64,000 nt of DNA from Sulfurovum sp. (GTDB lineage Bacteria; Campylobacterota; Campylobacteria; Campylobacterales; Sulfurovaceae), in NCBI GenBank assembly GCA_026990595.1, contig JALXCZ010000008.1, positions 112,363 through 176,362 of the forward strand, written 5' to 3'. Made by a program: the position numbers and the translations under genes. The notes below the pieces were generated by a model that did not search any database, was not told where the DNA came from, and saw only the letters and a list, made by a program, of their open reading frames with translations. This document shows, one piece after another, positions 17,159 through 27,219 of this stretch (the first letter of the stretch is position 1; every line of letters begins with the position of its first letter).

Positions 17159-18709
17159 ATGAGTATTGAAACAATAAAAATATTTGACACAACATTAAGA
17201 GATGGCGAACAGAGTCCAGGGGCTTCCATGAACACTGAGGAGAAAATCCAGATCGCTGCACAATTAGAACGTTTGGGAGTAGACATCATCGAAGCGGGAT
17301 TCGCAGCAGCAAGTCCAGGAGACTTTGATGCCATAGAAAAGATCGCACAGCGTGTAAAAAACTCAACGGTATGCTCATTGGCACGTGCCATGGACAGTGA
17401 TGTCAAAGCAGCAGGTGAAGCCATAGCCAAAGCAAATATGAAGCGTATTCACACCTTCATTGCAACCTCTAAAATACACATGGAATACAAACTCAAAATG
17501 AACCCTGACGAAGTCATCAAACGTGCAGTTCGGGCAGTTGAATACGCACGCACCTTTGTAGAAGATGTGGAGTTTAGCTGTGAAGATGCAGGACGTTCAG
17601 ATATCGGCTTTTTAAAAGAAATTTCCGATGCGGTTATAGAAGCAGGAGCAAGCACGATCAACCTACCTGACACTGTAGGATTCAGACTTCCATTTGAGAT
17701 AGGTGCCATGGTGAAAGAGATAAGTGAATACACCAAAGGCAGAGCCATCATCTCCGTACATAACCACAATGACTTGGGCTTGGGTGTTGCAAACTCTTTA
17801 GAAGCTATTATACATGGTGCCAGACAGGTTGAGTGTACCATTAATGGACTGGGGGAAAGAGCAGGAAATGCTGCCTTGGAAGAGATCGTGATGGCGCTTA
17901 AAACGCGTTCAGACGTTTTTACCAATTTTAAAACCAACATCAATACAAAAGAGATCTACCCCTCATCAAGACTTATTGCTACTATCACAGGGATAGAACC
18001 TCAACCCAATAAAGCTATTGTTGGAAAGAATGCTTTTTCACATGAAAGTGGTATCCATCAGGATGGTGTCTTAAAAAATAAAGAAACGTATGAGATCATC
18101 ACACCGGAGAGTATCGGATTGATCAAAGATGATACGCTGGTCTTGGGTAAACACTCCGGGCGTGCAGCTTTTAAAGACAAGTTGGCAAAACTTGGTTTTA
18201 CTTTGGATAATGATGCATTGAACAGCTCTTTTGAGCGCTTTAAAATTTTGGCAGACAGAAAAAAAGAGATCTATGATGATGACTTAAGAGCATTAGTCAC
18301 CAATGAAATGACCAAAGCGACACAAGTCTATGAATTGATCTCTTTACAGTTGATGGATTGCTCAGGCGGTGTACCCTCTGCTGCGGTGAAGATCAAAAAA
18401 GAGAATGACGAAATCATCGAAGCAGGTATTGGAGAAGGTACCATTGATGCTGTATTTAAGACCATTGACCGCATTTCAGGATACAACGGAAAACTGGAAG
18501 ACTACAAAGTCAAATCTGTCTCAGAAGGCAAAGATGCCTTGGCAAATGTCACTGTAAAAGTTTCTTTCAATGATGAACCTGCCATCATAGGACATGGTTT
18601 GAATATTGACACTATGCTGGCAAGTGCCAGAGCCTACATTGGTGCTTTAAATAGTTACTTGAGCATGAAAGGAAAGTTAAAAGAGAGACCACATAAGGTC
18701 ATGTTGTAA
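17159..18709 (+). CDS. leuA: 2-isopropylmalate synthase
   Basis: 516 residues. The N-terminal HMGL-like TIM barrel starts with [17 protein letters not shown] and carries the metal-binding [15 protein letters not shown] linker and the C-terminal LeuA dimer/regulatory domain (about 390-510) provide leucine feedback inhibition. It condenses acetyl-CoA with 2-oxoisovalerate in the first step of leucine synthesis. The length fits the classic bacterial form. Expression is probably controlled by the leucine leader upstream. AAGG lies about 9 nt before the ATG. A palindromic repeat begins 4 bp after the stop and separates it from convergent serS. Confidence 0.95.
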   Translation: MSIETIKIFDTTLRDGEQSPGASMNTEEKIQIAAQLERLGVDIIEAGFAAASPGDFDAIEKIAQRVKNSTVCSLARAMDSDVKAAGEAIAKANMKRIHTFIATSKIHMEYKLKMNPDEVIKRAVRAVEYARTFVEDVEFSCEDAGRSDIGFLKEISDAVIEAGASTINLPDTVGFRLPFEIGAMVKEISEYTKGRAIISVHNHNDLGLGVANSLEAIIHGARQVECTINGLGERAGNAALEEIVMALKTRSDVFTNFKTNINTKEIYPSSRLIATITGIEPQPNKAIVGKNAFSHESGIHQDGVLKNKETYEIITPESIGLIKDDTLVLGKHSGRAAFKDKLAKLGFTLDNDALNSSFERFKILADRKKEIYDDDLRALVTNEMTKATQVYELISLQLMDCSGGVPSAAVKIKKENDEIIEAGIGEGTIDAVFKTIDRISGYNGKLEDYKVKSVSEGKDALANVTVKVSFNDEPAIIGHGLNIDTMLASARAYIGALNSYLSMKGKLKERPHKVML

Positions 18710-18712
18710 CGC

Positions 18713-18808
18713 GTAGGGTGTTGTCCCCTGACAACACCTTTGCTTTGGATAAATAACACCTTCTTTGATACTGGGTGTCATCGGTGCTGTGAGGGCACAG
18801 CACCCTAC
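18713..18808. repeat. GTAGGG/CCCTAC palindromic intergenic repeat, copy 2
   Basis: A 96-bp element between convergent leuA and serS. The left end is GTAGGGTGTTGT with hairpin GGTGTTGT/ACAACACC; the right end has GGTGCTGT/ACAGCACC and CCCTAC, a compensated T-to-C change in both arms of the stem. The serS TAG stop is formed by the right end. The paired change suggests that the hairpin itself is under selection. Confidence 0.85.
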
Positions 18809-20049
18809 ATATAAGGTCTCAATACCTCTGGAATCTCAATACTTCCATCTTCATTTTGATAATTCTCCATGATCGCAATAAGTGTACGACCCACGGCCAG
18901 AGCCGAACCGTTCAGTGTATATACCAGTCTGTTCTTCTTCCCGTCTTTAAAACGTATTTTCGCACGTCTAGCCTGAAAGTCCTTTGTATTGGAAATAGAG
19001 CTTATCTCACGGTATCTGTTTTGCCCGGGGAGCCATACTTCAAGGTCAATGGTCCTTGCCGCAGAAAAACCAAGATCACCACCACAAAGTTCTACAACTC
19101 TGTGAGGTAGTCCTAGTGCCGTAAGTATATCAGAGGCGTTCTGAACCATCATCTCAAAAATCTCATCAGACCTATCAGGATGGGCAATGGCAACCATTTC
19201 CACTTTATCAAACTGATGTTGACGGATCATCCCGCGTGTGTCCCGCCCTGCTGAACCTGCTTCTTTACGGAAACACGGTGTATATCCTGTCATCAGTACC
19301 GGCAGCTCTTTTTCAGAGAGTATCTCATCATTATACATATTGGTAAGTGGTACTTCTGCTGTTGGGATAAGATAGAGATCCTCCCCTTCTATTTTAAAGA
19401 GATCATCTTCAAATTTGGGAAGCTGCCCTGTTCCCTGAAGCATCTGTGCATTGTTCATAAACGGTACACAAAGCTCTTCAAATCCTTTTTCTCTGTTGGT
19501 ATCAAGGAAGAAGTTTATCAACGCTCTTTCAAGCCTTGCCGCATCACCGCGAAGTACTGAGAAACGGCTCTTTGCAAGTTTTACACCACGTTCAAAGTCT
19601 ATCCACCCGTTCTTCTCTGCCAGAGCCCAGTGTTCTTTAGGCTCAAAATTGAACATTTTTGGCTCCAGTACTCTTTTTAACTCTACATTATCTTCTTCAT
19701 CCATACCTTCCGGCACAGAGTCATCCGGGAAATTCGGAACAGCAAGTGCCACTTCATAAAGTGCTTCTTCTGCCTCTCTTGCTTTCTCCTGTAAAGGTAC
19801 CATAGCTTCTTTATTTGCATCTACTTTTACCTTGAGCTCAGTAACATCTTTACCTTCACGCATATACTGCCCAAAAAGTTTTGACATACTGTTCTGCTCT
19901 GCTTTTGCAGATTCCAAAGCGGCATTGGCTTCTTTTAAAGTTGTAAAAAGGGTTTGAAGATTTTCAAGTGTAGCATTCTCTACACCTTTTTTCTGAAGTT
20001 TGGCACTGGCTTCTTCAAAATTGTTTTGGAGATATTTTAAGTCTATCAT
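18805..20049 (-). CDS. serS: Serine--tRNA ligase
   Basis: 414 residues. The N-terminal long coiled-coil arm (about 1-110) binds the tRNA extra arm, followed by a class II synthetase core. Motif 2 is [19 protein letters not shown] with QFDKVEMV; motif 3 is [17 protein letters not shown]. It charges tRNA-Ser (and tRNA-Sec where present). The length is normal. The stop codon TAG is built from the right end of a GTAGGG repeat, so the native C-terminus (RPYM) may have been altered slightly by that element. Confidence 0.97.
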   Translation of the reverse strand: MIDLKYLQNNFEEASAKLQKKGVENATLENLQTLFTTLKEANAALESAKAEQNSMSKLFGQYMREGKDVTELKVKVDANKEAMVPLQEKAREAEEALYEVALAVPNFPDDSVPEGMDEEDNVELKRVLEPKMFNFEPKEHWALAEKNGWIDFERGVKLAKSRFSVLRGDAARLERALINFFLDTNREKGFEELCVPFMNNAQMLQGTGQLPKFEDDLFKIEGEDLYLIPTAEVPLTNMYNDEILSEKELPVLMTGYTPCFRKEAGSAGRDTRGMIRQHQFDKVEMVAIAHPDRSDEIFEMMVQNASDILTALGLPHRVVELCGGDLGFSAARTIDLEVWLPGQNRYREISSISNTKDFQARRAKIRFKDGKKNRLVYTLNGSALAVGRTLIAIMENYQNEDGSIEIPEVLRPYM

Positions 20050-20118
20050 GAAATTTACCTAAGTTTGAAATATTTATGGAATTATAGTAGAAAGTATTAA
20101 AAAAATACAAATTTAAAA

Positions 20119-20146
20119 AACTATTGAGAGTATACTCTCAATAGTT
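20119..20146 (-). terminator. Intrinsic terminator of the lipoprotein gene
   Basis: A perfect 28-bp palindrome (AACTATTGAGAG, TATA, CTCTCAATAGTT). On the minus strand it is followed at once by TTTTTTAAATTT. It lies 5 bp after the stop of the lipoprotein gene at 20151-22343. Confidence 0.85.
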
Positions 20147-20150
20147 AGAT

Positions 20151-22343
20151 TTAAAAACTAAACTCTTTATCAACTTCACAATCAGATAAGACAAATGTTC
20201 CATCTTCTCCATTATTTGAAGTTGTCACTTTGTATCTTACATAAGGTCGTACACATGCATTTGGATCATTTTTTTCCAATGAAATAATAGTTATATTTTT
20301 ACTTTTCTTTATTTCACAACTAAAAGTCGAATTCATTAATACCCATGTATCCTCTGTTCCAGTTTCAACTGTTCCATAAAGTGTTACTGTTTCTGTTGTA
20401 CCTTTTGTTATAGTTTTTGTAATACCTGTAAGTCCAAAAGGACTATGTTTATGTAATGTTTCAAATTTAACTTCTCCACCTCTTAGCTGTTTACCTGTTT
20501 CAGGATTCTCACTTATCAGATTGACAAGGATTCCTACACGTTTACCAGGCATATAGGCTGCCGGGTATTTGACTGTAACAAACGTTTTTCCTTCAGCATC
20601 AAGTCTATATGTACCATCTGTAGAATCAACTTTAGTTTCATATTCAAGATATTCATCACTACAAATATCATTACGGTAGTTATGTCCAACTGCAAATCCA
20701 AGTGCGGTATAGTTTTCTCCTTCATATGTATCTGATAAGATCAACTTACTGGCACTGGATATACTATCTATTTCCCATTTCCCATTTACCTCATAAGTAC
20801 GTACATTTCCAAAGATAGCTACAATATCTCTATTGAGATCTATTCCTTTTAAACTTACAGGATCAAATGCACTAAAAGGTGCTTTACCTACTACATCTAA
20901 ATTTACTTGATTATTTTCTGTTACATTTGCATATACAGCAGGAGTATTTTGTCCGTAAATAATACGATCTCCATTTGCATCTTTTGCATATCCTGCCATA
21001 ACACCCACTGATATTGTAGGTGATGTATTTATATTGTTGTTATATTTGTCAGATGCAGAAATTAAAAACTTTTGTTCAAACCATTTTGTATCAGGATTAT
21101 ATGCTGTTCCGGCATCAGTAATAGACAACGCTGTGGGAGGTCCTGATAATACAGTAATTGCATATGTCTTTGTTAATACTCTAGCAAATCCTTTTTTGTT
21201 CTTGTAATTAATAGTAATTTTAATATCAGAAAGTCCAGAAATCTCTTTTGCTGCTTTCAAGTATAGATTTATACTACTTTTCCCTGTAATTTCAAGTTTA
21301 CCTACCGCTGCTCCTACAGCATCACTAGGATCAATCAATTTAAGCACATCCGGTTTATTTGATTCAATAGTAATCTTCTCTACCTGATTTGCAGGAATTA
21401 CTGTTTGTGTATCTTTATCTATTAAAGATACAACATAAAGTTTTCTTTCATCAAGTCCTAAAGTATTACCTCCATCTGCAGTTACAAATGTCATACCATA
21501 ATTTACAAAATCATTACCTACATCTGGTGTATCATTATTATCTGGTGGTGTTATTGTACCGGTTGTCAAATTAATCGTTACACTATCGCAAACAGCATTA
21601 TCGGACTCCATACAAAACTTTACATCAAAACTACTATCTGTGATTGTATCAGGTGCTCTGTATGCAAAAGTTGCATTCCCCTGCTCATCTGTTACTACAG
21701 TTGAAGTGAAGAAGGAACCATTAGTTACACTATTATTGATTTTTATTTTCTCATTTGCAAGTGCTGTTTTACCCAATGCGAGATGCACAATGACAGATTT
21801 TTCAACATTCGATGTATTAATATCCAAATTTTTACTTGCAGGATCAATGATCGTCAGGACACTTTTTAAGGTTCCATCTATAATAGACGTTGCATTAACA
21901 TCAACTCGAGCTGTCGTAAAAGAACGTGTTGCAGTCTGTCCATCTGCTGCTAGTGTATTGGTTCCGCTTAACTGATATGAAGTAGGTACACACGACGGGT
22001 CTGTCAATGTTCCTGTCAAAACAACATCTTTACTCGGTGTAGTTGAATCCAAAGAAACAGTATCAGGATTTGCCGATACAGAACCCGAGACAAGGGAACA
22101 TCCGCCTAAAGATATATCCATACTATTAAGTGTAGCGACTACACTGCTTTCATACGTACTTGTCACTCTCACATTTGCTGCTATATTGCCGCTATTTTTG
22201 TCTACAGTAATATTCTGCAATGTTGTAGTGATTGTACCTTTTGTATTGCTTCCTCCTGTCCCATCTGGTTTACTGTTACTACCACACGCAGACAAAATCA
22301 AACCTATGACAAGCATAAATGCATATATACTATTTTTTTTCAT
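20151..22343 (-). CDS. Large surface lipoprotein with Ig-like domains
   Basis: 730 residues with a lipoprotein signal peptide: Lys-rich start, hydrophobic core and lipobox LILSAC (Cys at about residue 20), then a Gly/Ser/Asn linker. The body is Thr/Ser/Asp-rich beta structure. A region around residues 150-260 resembles the bacterial Ig-like (invasin Big_1-type) fold, with KTALANEKIKINNSVTNGSF and VVTDEQGNATFAYRAP. No enzymatic motif is visible. It is probably an outer-membrane-anchored surface protein or part of an adhesin. It follows the small outer-membrane protein gene by 35 bp on the same strand, and the two may be co-expressed. Confidence 0.75.
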   Translation of the reverse strand: MKKNSIYAFMLVIGLILSACGSNSKPDGTGGSNTKGTITTTLQNITVDKNSGNIAANVRVTSTYESSVVATLNSMDISLGGCSLVSGSVSANPDTVSLDSTTPSKDVVLTGTLTDPSCVPTSYQLSGTNTLAADGQTATRSFTTARVDVNATSIIDGTLKSVLTIIDPASKNLDINTSNVEKSVIVHLALGKTALANEKIKINNSVTNGSFFTSTVVTDEQGNATFAYRAPDTITDSSFDVKFCMESDNAVCDSVTINLTTGTITPPDNNDTPDVGNDFVNYGMTFVTADGGNTLGLDERKLYVVSLIDKDTQTVIPANQVEKITIESNKPDVLKLIDPSDAVGAAVGKLEITGKSSINLYLKAAKEISGLSDIKITINYKNKKGFARVLTKTYAITVLSGPPTALSITDAGTAYNPDTKWFEQKFLISASDKYNNNINTSPTISVGVMAGYAKDANGDRIIYGQNTPAVYANVTENNQVNLDVVGKAPFSAFDPVSLKGIDLNRDIVAIFGNVRTYEVNGKWEIDSISSASKLILSDTYEGENYTALGFAVGHNYRNDICSDEYLEYETKVDSTDGTYRLDAEGKTFVTVKYPAAYMPGKRVGILVNLISENPETGKQLRGGEVKFETLHKHSPFGLTGITKTITKGTTETVTLYGTVETGTEDTWVLMNSTFSCEIKKSKNITIISLEKNDPNACVRPYVRYKVTTSNNGEDGTFVLSDCEVDKEFSF

Positions 22344-22378
22344 TTTTCATTCCTTCTATGAATTCAACTATTCCATCA

Positions 22379-22909
22379 TTAATAAAGGTAGTTAATACCA
22401 AATACCACGCCACCGGTATGATCAAATTTATCAGCACTTGACAGTGAATATCTGTATCCAAGATCTACATCAATATGTTCCATTACTTCAGCTACAAAAC
22501 CGATCTGTGCACCATAAAGAAATCCACTTTCATCAATATCAGTACTTTCATAATTCATATATCCGGCATTCACTCCTAAATAGGGTTTGAAATAACTCTG
22601 TTCTTCTGTTGAATTAAGGAAGAAATAATCAACGGACACCATTAATTTTTCAGTATTCTGATCCCCCTCATCAAAGTAGTTTAAAAGTAGCATGCTTCTC
22701 CACTCATCTAACTGTGCTCCTACACGCAAACCATATTCAACACCAGTTTCTTTATGATCAAGTTCTCCAAAAATACCCCCAGTATCGCCTTGAACTTCTG
22801 TTGCACTTACTTCCAGACCAATGAACTTCTCACCTTCTGATATATCTCTTGCATAAAGTGAACTTCCCATTACCGCACATAACGCTACAATCGCTATTTT
22901 TTTTACCAT
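22379..22909 (-). CDS. Small outer-membrane beta-barrel protein
   Basis: 176 residues from the ATG at 22909, chosen because AAGGAG precedes it and it opens a classic signal peptide (MVKKIAIVALCAVMGSSLYA). An in-frame ATG at 22942 would add 11 residues before the signal. The mature part alternates polar and apolar residues, with aromatic strand ends (for example GYRYSLSSADKF and a C-terminal GVVFGINYLY ending in an aromatic residue), as expected of an 8-stranded OmpA/OmpX-like barrel. Its function is unknown. It is paired with the lipoprotein gene downstream. Confidence 0.75.
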   Translation of the reverse strand: MVKKIAIVALCAVMGSSLYARDISEGEKFIGLEVSATEVQGDTGGIFGELDHKETGVEYGLRVGAQLDEWRSMLLLNYFDEGDQNTEKLMVSVDYFFLNSTEEQSYFKPYLGVNAGYMNYESTDIDESGFLYGAQIGFVAEVMEHIDVDLGYRYSLSSADKFDHTGGVVFGINYLY

Positions 22910-22933
22910 GATAAACTCCTTGTCCTTGTTTAA

Positions 22934-22939
22934 ATTATA
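22934..22939 (-). promoter_or_regulatory. Putative -10 box of the outer-membrane protein/lipoprotein pair
   Basis: TATAAT preceded by TG on the minus strand, 25 bp before the chosen start of the beta-barrel gene. The -35 sequence is weak. The remaining spacer up to the tRNA (to 23191) is AT-rich, and I see no gene in it. Confidence 0.45.
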
Positions 22940-23191
22940 CATTTATAAAAATGCTTATGGCACAAGGATAACATATTTTTATATTTTTTAAGATTAAATA
23001 TTTTAAAATATTACAGAAATAACTTATCATTGCAATATATTTGACCTATCGTCTAAAATATATCAATCTCTCATCTTTGCTCAAACTTTTGCATGATTAT
23101 ATGATAAAAATGTCAAAAAATGTCAAACTAATACTAAAAACCATAGTTGGAGGATAAATTATTTTTTAAAGATTTTGTATAATGATAAAAG

Positions 23192-23268
23192 TGGTAGTAA
23201 GAGGGGGACTTGAACCCCCGACCTCCGGCTTATGAGACCAGCGCTCTAACCAGCTGAGCTACCTTACC
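23192..23268 (-). tRNA. tRNA-Met (anticodon CAT, elongator-like)
   Basis: A 77-nt cloverleaf on the minus strand. The acceptor is GGTAAGG paired with TCTTACT (two G-T pairs); D arm GCTC/GAGC; anticodon stem CTGGT/GCCGG with loop CTCATAA (anticodon CAT); T arm GGGGG-TTCAAGT-CCCCC; discriminator A and an encoded CCA. It lacks the three G-C pairs in the anticodon stem that mark initiator tRNA, so elongator Met is favoured. A lysidine-modified Ile(CAT) tRNA cannot be fully excluded from sequence alone. Confidence 0.93.
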
Positions 23269-23416
23269 ACTAATGAAGAGACGGAATTTTAGCTAAAGAT
23301 GGCTTTATTGTCAATAGTTTTTTAAAAAAGTTACAAAAAAAGGTTTTTAAACTAGCTAAAAGAGTATTGTTTAGTCATAGTGACTCATATATATTAAATA
23401 ATTTAGAATAACCTAC

Positions 23417-23445
23417 TTGACATTTTTATAAAAAATGACTACAAT
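23417..23445 (+). promoter_or_regulatory. Promoter of groES-groEL
   Basis: Consensus-like -35 TTGACA (23417-23422), a 17-bp spacer and -10 TACAAT (23440-23445), 40 bp before the groES ATG. No CIRCE operator is visible. A small palindrome AGTCA-tag-TGACT (23373-23385) lies upstream and could be an operator, but I cannot link it to HrcA or HspR. Confidence 0.7.
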
Positions 23446-23484
23446 ATCACCATTAAAAAATAACATACAAATAAAGGAGCTGAT

Positions 23485-23751
23485 ATGGCATTTATACCAT
23501 TAGCAAATCGTGTTCTTGTTGAAAGAGAAGAACAGACAAACACAACGGCATCAGGTATTATCATCCCTGATACAGCAAAGGAAAAACCTTTACAGGGGAA
23601 AGTGATCGCAGTAGGTCCGGAAGCAAAAGAAGCTGGGATATCCGAAGGTGATACCGTCGTTTTTGCTGACTTTTCCGGTATGGAAATAACGATAGAAGGG
23701 TCTGAGTACCTTATCTTATTAAGCAAAGAGATCTTAGGTCTTATAAAATAA
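23485..23751 (+). CDS. groES: Co-chaperonin GroES
   Basis: 88 residues. The N-terminal [14 protein letters not shown], the mobile-loop region [14 protein letters not shown] and the [10 protein letters not shown] block are characteristic of GroES/Cpn10. Seven copies form the lid of the GroEL folding chamber. AAGGAG lies about 7 nt before the ATG. groEL follows after 16 bp in the same transcript. The promoter is close to the sigma-70 consensus. Confidence 0.97.
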   Translation: MAFIPLANRVLVEREEQTNTTASGIIIPDTAKEKPLQGKVIAVGPEAKEAGISEGDTVVFADFSGMEITIEGSEYLILLSKEILGLIK

Positions 23752-23755
23752 ATAG

Positions 23756-25440
<1,685 letters not shown>

Positions 25441-25443
25441 TCT

Positions 25444-27207
25444 TTATCTTAATAACTCTTGAAACTCAGCTGCAGGTAGTGGCTTAGAGAATAAATAGCC
25501 TTGTGCATGATCACAACCAAAATCATAAAGCAATCCTGACTCTTTTGAGGTTTCAACTCCCTCTGCAACAACTTCAAAGCCTAATCCGTGGATCAATGCA
25601 ATCATCGCCTTTACAGTAATTTGATGATCAAGATTTGAATACATATCAAAGATCAATGATCTGTCTATTTTTATCATAGACAGGGGAAGCATCTGTAAAT
25701 GTTTTAAGGAAGAAACACTCGCACCGAAATGATCAATTGCAATGGAAAGTCCCAATTCCTTAAAACGTTTAAAATCTTCCATTGTTTGCTCTATGTTTGA
25801 CATTGCTGTACTCTCTCTAATATCAAGATTGAAATCTCTAGGGTCAACCGAATGATCTTCAAACAGAATTTCAAGCTTTTGGATCAGTTTATCGACATGC
25901 ATCTCTTTCAGAGAAAGATTCAGTGTTGTTTTAAATTTTTTCAAACCATTATCATCCCAAAGTTTTCGTTGCTTGATGGCTTCCCTGAAAACATACTCTC
26001 CTATATCCACGATAAGACCTGTTTTTTCTGCAACATTTAAAAATTTATCGGCTGTGATCACCCCTAATTCCGGGTGTTTCCATCGGAGCAAGGCTTCTGC
26101 TCCTATCATCTCCTCTGTTTTTAAATTAAAGATCGGTTGATAATAGAGAAAAAATTCATGATTTTTTAATCCAGCTTGTATCTCTTCATTTATTTTAGCT
26201 TCATCTTTATGCATAGGTTGAAACTCTGTTGTGTAGAACTCTATATTTGAATCACTCTCTTTTTGTGCATCATTTAATGCAATATAAAGGTGGTTGACCA
26301 ATTTTGCAGCATTCTCTCCGTCATTGGGATATTTAACCGCTCCTATGGATGCACTTAAATGAATATTATTCTCTTCCTTATGAAAGTAATTTAGATCAAT
26401 GATCAGTTTTTTGGCAATATCTCTTGCTTTGTCTTCACTGGGTTCGTTATTGACTACCAAAAGAAATTTGTCACAATCCATACGATATACTTTGAACTCA
26501 TCTTTTAGATTATCAGTTAAATACTTTGCTGTTCTTTTTATGATCTTGTTTGTATAATCATGTCCCAGAGTGGCTTGCAATTCTGTAAAATGGTCTATGC
26601 CAAGTAAAAAAAGTGTGAATGATCTTGAATTCTTTTGTGTCTCTATCGCTAAAGTATTAATATCTGTCAATGCCACAAACTGACTTGGCAACCCAGTAAG
26701 AAAATCTATACCACCGTCTTTATTTATAGTTTTTGCTTCCGCAGGAATAACCCTCTGCATATCAATAATACAGGTAATACTTTTATCAATATTCCATTGG
26801 CTTTTATCAACATAAATATTAACCTGTTTCATTTTTCCGGATATGACCAAAAGTACATTTTGCAAATGAAAATTCTCTTTATGTGCCGCGATCTGCTCTT
26901 TTAAGACTTCAAAAAAATCTCTAGGATCTTTTGTATCTATTTTTAATTCTATTTTATTGGCATTTAGAGGAATTTTATTCTCTTCCTCCAAAGAAAAAAG
27001 TTTTTTCGTTGCACCGTTCGCAAAAATAATATCAAAATTCTCAGACAATACCATCATGGCTTCATCATAATACTCTTTCTCTTTTTTAAAAAAATATAAT
27101 TCCTTTGCAATAGCTTTTATTTTTTCTTTATATCTTTTCTGTAGCCAAAAGATCACTATCCCAAACAGGATGAGGATCAAACTTCCTACAACGATATTCA
27201 TATCCAT
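25444..27207 (-). CDS. Membrane GGDEF-EAL protein with degenerate GGDEF and altered EAL loop
   Basis: 587 residues: one N-terminal membrane helix (about 5-22), a PAS-like region (to about 165), a GGDEF-like domain and a C-terminal EAL domain. The GGDEF signature is lost (YRMDCDKFLL), so no cyclic-di-GMP synthesis is expected. The EAL domain has GAEALLRWKHPELG and LDIRES, but the conserved DDFG loop reads IDHFGASVSSL, with His for the second metal-binding Asp. Phosphodiesterase activity is therefore doubtful, and a receptor or regulatory role is possible. It lies 12 bp downstream of a paralog with an intact EAL site. Confidence 0.85.
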   Translation of the reverse strand: MDMNIVVGSLILILFGIVIFWLQKRYKEKIKAIAKELYFFKKEKEYYDEAMMVLSENFDIIFANGATKKLFSLEEENKIPLNANKIELKIDTKDPRDFFEVLKEQIAAHKENFHLQNVLLVISGKMKQVNIYVDKSQWNIDKSITCIIDMQRVIPAEAKTINKDGGIDFLTGLPSQFVALTDINTLAIETQKNSRSFTLFLLGIDHFTELQATLGHDYTNKIIKRTAKYLTDNLKDEFKVYRMDCDKFLLVVNNEPSEDKARDIAKKLIIDLNYFHKEENNIHLSASIGAVKYPNDGENAAKLVNHLYIALNDAQKESDSNIEFYTTEFQPMHKDEAKINEEIQAGLKNHEFFLYYQPIFNLKTEEMIGAEALLRWKHPELGVITADKFLNVAEKTGLIVDIGEYVFREAIKQRKLWDDNGLKKFKTTLNLSLKEMHVDKLIQKLEILFEDHSVDPRDFNLDIRESTAMSNIEQTMEDFKRFKELGLSIAIDHFGASVSSLKHLQMLPLSMIKIDRSLIFDMYSNLDHQITVKAMIALIHGLGFEVVAEGVETSKESGLLYDFGCDHAQGYLFSKPLPAAEFQELLR

Positions 27208-27219
27208 TTTTTCTTTTCC

